Positions 60,183 through 64,000 of a stretch of DNA of 64,000 nt are shown here, in pieces. The notes beneath the pieces were generated by a model. That model saw only the letters and a program-made list of their open reading frames with translations, did not search any database and had not been told where the DNA came from. The stretch spans positions 62,001 through 126,000 of the forward strand of contig JAEWSC010000095.1 in the NCBI GenBank assembly GCA_023398575.1, given 5' to 3'. Within the stretch, counting starts at the first letter, position 1; each line of letters opens with the position of its first letter. Source of the DNA: Bacillota bacterium. GTDB taxonomy: Bacteria > Bacillota > Clostridia > Christensenellales > Aristaeellaceae. Made by a program: the position numbers and the translations under genes.

Positions 60183-61001
60183 CTATACATTCACGGTTAA
60201 TCCGTCATAGGCTGCTACCCAGCCGCGCTTTTCCGCTTCCTTTTCCAATTGCGCTTGCGTAGCCCCACCGCCGTGTGAAAAATGGTTGAGTATGATGACA
60301 GCATCCTTCGCAAGCACACCGTTTTGTTGTAACCGGTCAACAACCTGCTCACAACCAGGAATGTGCATGTGGTGCTGGCCGGCGCCAAGGTATGCACCGG
60401 TGCAATCTAAGGATGCGGCATGAATGGTTTTACCCGCCAGATAATCAAATACCTCACCTTCGGGTATTCCCGTATCATGGGCGTACAAAAGCGTGCGGTC
60501 ATTTCTTGTCAGCAGATAGATATAGCCGCCGCCGTCATTGGGGGCATGGTTGGCCGGCAGGGCCGTCAGCGTAGTCTGTTCATCCAGTGTGATGGGGGAG
60601 TATGGAGTTATTTCCAGCTTTGTAAGGTGCAGCTTTTCATAGGTGGTTTCCAGTGCCGCATCCGCCTGCTTAACAGTTTGCCGATTGCAGATCAATTGAC
60701 ATGGCGAAACCTCTGTCAGAGAATATGGATGTATACGGGTATTGAGGCTGTCTGGTACAAAGTGGTCGCTATGGGCATGGGTAATAATCATATGCCGGAT
60801 GGCCCGGGGCTCAAAACCCAAAGTGGTGTGATAAAAAAAGTCCGGAGATAGGTCAAACTGAATATCATGATCCACTGTCGTCAAATGACGGGAGCGAATT
60901 TCCTTGCCGCCCATTTTTCTTGCGTGCTCGCAGATAACGCAGGAGCAGTACAGCGCGGGGATGGCTTCATACGCCGCTGTTCCGTAATAGGTAAGTTTCA
61001 T
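60183..61001 (-). CDS. MBL-fold metallohydrolase (PhnP-like)
   Basis: A 272-residue metallo-beta-lactamase fold hydrolase. The metal motif HAHSDH lies at about 74-79, with later ligands in the Asp of YAHDTG and His of NHFSHGGG. N-terminal CSCVICEHAR could form an additional zinc site, as in PhnP-type phosphodiesterases. It overlaps the preceding DUF5054 gene by 4 nt (ATGA), so the two likely form one pathway. Substrate unknown; a phosphodiester or cyclic sugar phosphate is plausible. Confidence 0.85.
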   Translation of the reverse strand: MKLTYYGTAAYEAIPALYCSCVICEHARKMGGKEIRSRHLTTVDHDIQFDLSPDFFYHTTLGFEPRAIRHMIITHAHSDHFVPDSLNTRIHPYSLTEVSPCQLICNRQTVKQADAALETTYEKLHLTKLEITPYSPITLDEQTTLTALPANHAPNDGGGYIYLLTRNDRTLLYAHDTGIPEGEVFDYLAGKTIHAASLDCTGAYLGAGQHHMHIPGCEQVVDRLQQNGVLAKDAVIILNHFSHGGGATQAQLEKEAEKRGWVAAYDGLTVNV

Positions 61002-63097
61002 TGTGCTTTTCTCCCTTCATAGGTAAGGGCCAGGCGGAAGAGGATATCCTCCCCGTACCACATTTTGAAGTTGGTGCCCCACAGATTATCATATAGCGCC
61101 AGATAAAGGGTATCCCAGTTGTCAGGCATCGAAAAGTCAAGCAACTCTGGCGCGCCGATGGCCAGCAAGGGCGTATCCAATGGTGATAGTAACCATATGT
61201 CCCCGTTTTTCAGAGTCAGGCGGATGTGCTGTAGGGCATGGCAGCGTTCGTTCCCGCCGGGAATGGCTTGTTTTGGGCATATCCATGTGCCAATCTTTAG
61301 CAGTTCAATTTTTGTTCCCTCGGGAAGCTTAACGGGCACGAAGACTGCTTCAGGCTTGCGGTTGGCGGGCTTCTCTGTCAGCTTTGTTTCCAGCAGCAAC
61401 TTGCCGTCAATTTCAGACCATAGTCTGCTTTGTATCTTGGCGGGGCAGCCAGCAGTTTTTTGAGGACCGGCGGGGTATGTTCCCTGGATGGTCAGCATGC
61501 CGTTTTGGAGCATTGCTGCCTTTTCAAAAACAGGGGTATGCAGCATGCTGATTTCAGGCGCGTCGCCAGATTCAAGACCAGGCTTGAAGTTGTCCGGTAT
61601 GGCCCAATCGCGAAACTCCTCCAGGTTTTCCAGATAATCTTCGCCTAGCTTGCGATAAGCGCTTAAACCCACTTCCTGGTAGACAGCGGGGCTGATTGAG
61701 ATGGCTTCGTTTTCTTTGCCATGGCTGGAAATAAGCAGTTCTCCCTCTGGTAAAACGGATGCGTGGAGGGAACCCAGTGTTGCCTCACTGGTTGGTACGC
61801 CCAGACCATCGCAGATGGGGGCAGGTGTATCCAAGCCAGGATCTGCAATCAGGCGCAAAGCCTGCTCCCGCAAGGGCATAGGCAGCAGGTCAGCCGCTTT
61901 ATAAAGATACTTCCGCTGCTCCTCGTGGGAGGATTCAAAAAAGGAGTAGGATCTGGTTTCCCAGTTGATATGGGCCGGGTGCAGATGATGAAATTCTGCC
62001 TTGGCAAAGGCGTAGTAATTTTCACAGCCAGGCACATTTCCGTATTCATCATTCAGAAGATCAAACTGCAGTGCTTTGTCAAAGCCTGCGCGGTCCCAAT
62101 TTTTGAAGTCGGCCAGATATTTTTTTGTATCCAGGCCCCATGTATGCTCGCATATAAGCAGCAGTTCCTCCAAAAAGGCTTCGCGGGAACTGCGTCCATC
62201 GGCAAGGAGCGTGCTGTGCTTTTCCCAAACGCCTTCCCGGTCCCATGTTACATTCAGGCGTGAAAGAGCGCGGAGAGCTGATACCTTTTTGGGGTCGGTG
62301 CCGATGCCTTGAATCCAGGTATCGCCAATTTCGCCCTTCACCACCGGCAGCGTGCTCTTGATACGATGAAGGCTCTTTGCATAGGCGTCAAGGGTGGAGG
62401 CGCAAATTTCGGCGCTTGGATATAGGGCTTGGAGCTTGGAAAATTCCTCCCTTAAGTGTTCCATGGAAGGCGGCCCCATGTTGTCCTGACTGTGCATAAA
62501 GTATAGGACCTCATCATGTCCATCCACTTGCGTAACGCCGCCATAGCTGCGGCAGTAGTTGACAATAACAGATTGCCCGTTTGCGTTTTCCCATACAAAC
62601 AACGGCGGCACCTTGGGCATTCTGGCTACACTGTTGATGCCAATATGCAGATACGCAATACCGCTATCAAAAAGCGGGGCAATGATACCGGCGGTGTGCC
62701 CCGGCACATCCGTCATTTTGGCAGCGATGGTCTGGCGACCATATTGCTTGTCCAGCCGCTTCGTGATATTCAGACCCGCCCGAAACAGTGGTTCATCACA
62801 CAGCTCGGAGTGGGTGGTGAAGGGCAGTGCATGATAGGTGATATAACCTTTGCGTATGGCCGCATCCAGCGCCTCACGCATTTGTGCGGGATAGGTGCGC
62901 AGCGCCAGGTCAATCAGATAGGAACCTACCGTCCACAAAAACATGGGCGGCTTATCTGGTTGATTGACGGTGTTGGCGCAGTGCATGGCTGCGGGGATGT
63001 AGTGATTCAGATAGTGGCTGACGACAGATTCGGCAAGGTCGGTAAATCCAATATCCAGGTGGGTTTTAAATACCACATGTACCTTTTTGATCATCAT
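60998..63097 (-). CDS. DUF5054 / GH38-like protein
   Basis: A 699-residue soluble protein with a GH38/57-type N-terminal barrel. The metal-binding pair HLD occurs in KTHLDIGFTDLAE (about 11-23), and DVPGHTAGI carries the region of the GH38 nucleophile Asp. Beta-rich C-terminal domains follow. The family annotation is DUF5054; alpha-mannosidase-like activity is an inference. No signal peptide, so it acts on imported sugar. AAGAGG precedes the adjacent ATGs. Its operon partner is the MBL hydrolase. Confidence 0.8.
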   Translation of the reverse strand: MMIKKVHVVFKTHLDIGFTDLAESVVSHYLNHYIPAAMHCANTVNQPDKPPMFLWTVGSYLIDLALRTYPAQMREALDAAIRKGYITYHALPFTTHSELCDEPLFRAGLNITKRLDKQYGRQTIAAKMTDVPGHTAGIIAPLFDSGIAYLHIGINSVARMPKVPPLFVWENANGQSVIVNYCRSYGGVTQVDGHDEVLYFMHSQDNMGPPSMEHLREEFSKLQALYPSAEICASTLDAYAKSLHRIKSTLPVVKGEIGDTWIQGIGTDPKKVSALRALSRLNVTWDREGVWEKHSTLLADGRSSREAFLEELLLICEHTWGLDTKKYLADFKNWDRAGFDKALQFDLLNDEYGNVPGCENYYAFAKAEFHHLHPAHINWETRSYSFFESSHEEQRKYLYKAADLLPMPLREQALRLIADPGLDTPAPICDGLGVPTSEATLGSLHASVLPEGELLISSHGKENEAISISPAVYQEVGLSAYRKLGEDYLENLEEFRDWAIPDNFKPGLESGDAPEISMLHTPVFEKAAMLQNGMLTIQGTYPAGPQKTAGCPAKIQSRLWSEIDGKLLLETKLTEKPANRKPEAVFVPVKLPEGTKIELLKIGTWICPKQAIPGGNERCHALQHIRLTLKNGDIWLLSPLDTPLLAIGAPELLDFSMPDNWDTLYLALYDNLWGTNFKMWYGEDILFRLALTYEGRKAQ

Positions 63098-63167
63098 AGA
63101 AACCTCTTTGTTCTTTTCTTAGATAGAGAAAATGATAAAGCGTCACAAAATTTCTACAAGCTGCCAA

Positions 63168-63196
63168 AGTATAACACGCGGTATCCCGGAGTGTAA
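63168..63196 (-). promoter_or_regulatory. Promoter of the DUF5054 operon
   Basis: Minus-strand TTACAC (63196-63191), a 17-nt spacer and TATACT (63173-63168) with an upstream TG. Confidence 0.6.
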
Positions 63197-63316
63197 ATAT
63201 CCTTCTGCACGTTATTTATATGGAATCTGCACCATTGCTTACATAAATCATAGTATCTGCATACAGGGTTCTTTTCTTTGTGGTTTATGCTGGTTTGGGT
63301 TGCCGCCGCACCACCG

Positions 63317-63466
63317 CTTCATACTGCACTTAAGATAGCTGGCTGACTGCCTGGCGGCACAAAAGTATATACACCCGGCATGATTGCATATGGGCAAGAT
63401 TTATGAATACTGCTATATTATGTGCATATAGAGCAACCTTGTGCTCGTTTTATGTGCAGTATGAAG
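63317..63466. repeat. 13-bp inverted repeat pair in the divergent intergenic region
   Basis: CTTCATACTGCAC (63317-63329) and GTGCAGTATGAAG (63454-63466), exact inverted copies separated by 124 nt, in the 510-nt gap 63098-63607 between the divergent DUF5054 and SBP genes. They could be paired operator sites. No gene is seen in this gap; apart from this pair it holds only the two flanking promoters. Confidence 0.55.
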
Positions 63467-63527
63467 TGTGCGATTGGCTGGGCGTAAGAAATATGCCTCT
63501 TATGACGCCGGCCAGCTGGATGGTGGA

Positions 63528-63536
63528 TGGTATAAT
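63528..63536 (+). promoter_or_regulatory. Extended -10 promoter of the last SBP gene
   Basis: TGGTATAAT 72 nt upstream of the start; no recognisable -35 box. Confidence 0.55.
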
Positions 63537-63607
63537 AATATATACCTCATTTTCCATCCGTATATAAGGCGGTAATTAAATCCATATAGATTCATAGGAG
63601 GAGAACC

Positions 63608-64000
63608 ATGAAAAAGCGCGTATCCCTGTTGCTCGCCGTCATCATGCTTGTGACGGCAATGGCTGCCATCCCCGCATCGGCTGCCCCGGACCTTAGCCAG
63701 AAGGAAGCCCCGATTCTGGCCGAACAGGTTGCCGCCGGCACCCTGCCTGCCCTTGCCGATCGCCTGCCCGCAGCTTCTGACGTAATGGTCGAGCAGGATG
63801 TTCTTTCCCTTGGCGAATACGGCGGAAGCATTACCATGCAGTCCAACGACAATGGCCGCTGGAGTGCCTGGGGTTACATCAGCGAGCAGAGCATGTTCCG
63901 TTTCAAGAAGGACGGCTCTGGCCAGGTGGAACCCAACGTTTGCAAAGAATTTTCTGCAAATGAAGATTCCACGGTTTGGACCATCAAAATGCGCGAAGGT
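63608..64000 (+). CDS. Peptide-binding protein (family 5 SBP), 5' part
   Basis: The first 131 residues of an extracytoplasmic binding protein, cut by the window edge. The signal peptide (MKKRVSLLLAVIMLVTAMAA, cleavage near ASA-AP) has no lipobox Cys. The segment KEAPILAEQVAAGTLPALAD followed by LSLGEYGGSI and WTIKMREG is typical of the long family 5 SBPs that start with a Pro/Leu/Arg-rich lead. AGGAGG precedes the ATG. The transporter genes should follow beyond the window. Confidence 0.9.
   Translation, partial: MKKRVSLLLAVIMLVTAMAAIPASAAPDLSQKEAPILAEQVAAGTLPALADRLPAASDVMVEQDVLSLGEYGGSITMQSNDNGRWSAWGYISEQSMFRFKKDGSGQVEPNVCKEFSANEDSTVWTIKMREG

Noticed and set aside
63098..63607. Hidden tRNA or small gene in the 510-nt gap
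   Set aside because: No cloverleaf, CCA end or ribosome-bound frame found; only promoters and the 13-bp inverted repeat.

Overview
The window looks like chromosomal DNA of an anaerobic, mid-GC Firmicute (class Clostridia). A gut or rumen lineage such as Christensenellales is my guess; no 16S or other decisive marker is present. The evidence is strong AAGGAGG-type ribosome sites, frequent TTG/GTG starts, a T-box leader on thrS, bacillus/clostridium-type families (YitT, MazF/EndoA, BMP nucleoside transporter, PadR-HAAS, CNNM) and a Na+-pumping decarboxylase. No phage, IS, CRISPR, rRNA or tRNA was recognised. Gene density is high and most genes sit in short operons closed by clear hairpin terminators.

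Layout. 1-583: end of an unknown gene and an acyl-CoA thioesterase. 606-9618 (minus): a complete oligopeptide ABC operon oppABCDF plus a DUF3899 gene; OppC, OppD and OppF all carry large insertions. 9690-11908: a MATE exporter and a CDP-alcohol phosphatidyltransferase. 12006-14232 (minus): thrS behind a threonine T-box. 14243-18785 (minus): MoxR / DUF58 / transglutaminase operon. 18790-24524: birA, S58 peptidase, acpS, nnrDE, then a hairpin-rich intergenic stretch, mazF without an antitoxin, and yitT. 24591-29542: BMP-type nucleoside ABC operon. 29655-31340: pyrG. 31390-33244 (minus): cytosolic GH13 amylase with a palindromic operator. 33301-35807: serC-serA. 35994-38287: LCP protein and glycerol-1-phosphate dehydrogenase. 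38359-43533: an unknown protein, free-Met-sulfoxide reductase, PadR/HAAS pair, a MerR-GyrI regulator and a small Usp/membrane pair. 43774-45290 (minus): decarboxylase gamma and beta subunits. 45343-48334: CNNM-family transporter behind a short proline-rich upstream ORF and terminator, then DUF4352-type secreted protein and a mini membrane protein. 48437-53020: three-module jelly-roll-like protein, an ArsC-like protein lacking its catalytic Cys, and a PAS-GGDEF-EAL phosphodiesterase. 53239-58968 (minus): a second peptide ABC operon with normal-sized subunits. 59050-63196: C39-like peptidase, small unknown protein, MBL hydrolase and a DUF5054/GH38-like protein. 63528-end: start of another peptide-binding protein.

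Together the genes point to a peptide- and nucleoside-scavenging fermenter with a sodium-motive decarboxylase. All four substrate-binding proteins have Sec-type signal peptides but no lipobox cysteine, which is odd for a monoderm. The most interesting regulatory candidate is the leader of the CNNM gene (45343-45560). An uORF starting Met-Asp-Glu-Pro-Pro runs through an intrinsic terminator and ends 4 nt before the transporter start, which resembles MgtL-type magnesium sensing by ribosome destabilisation.
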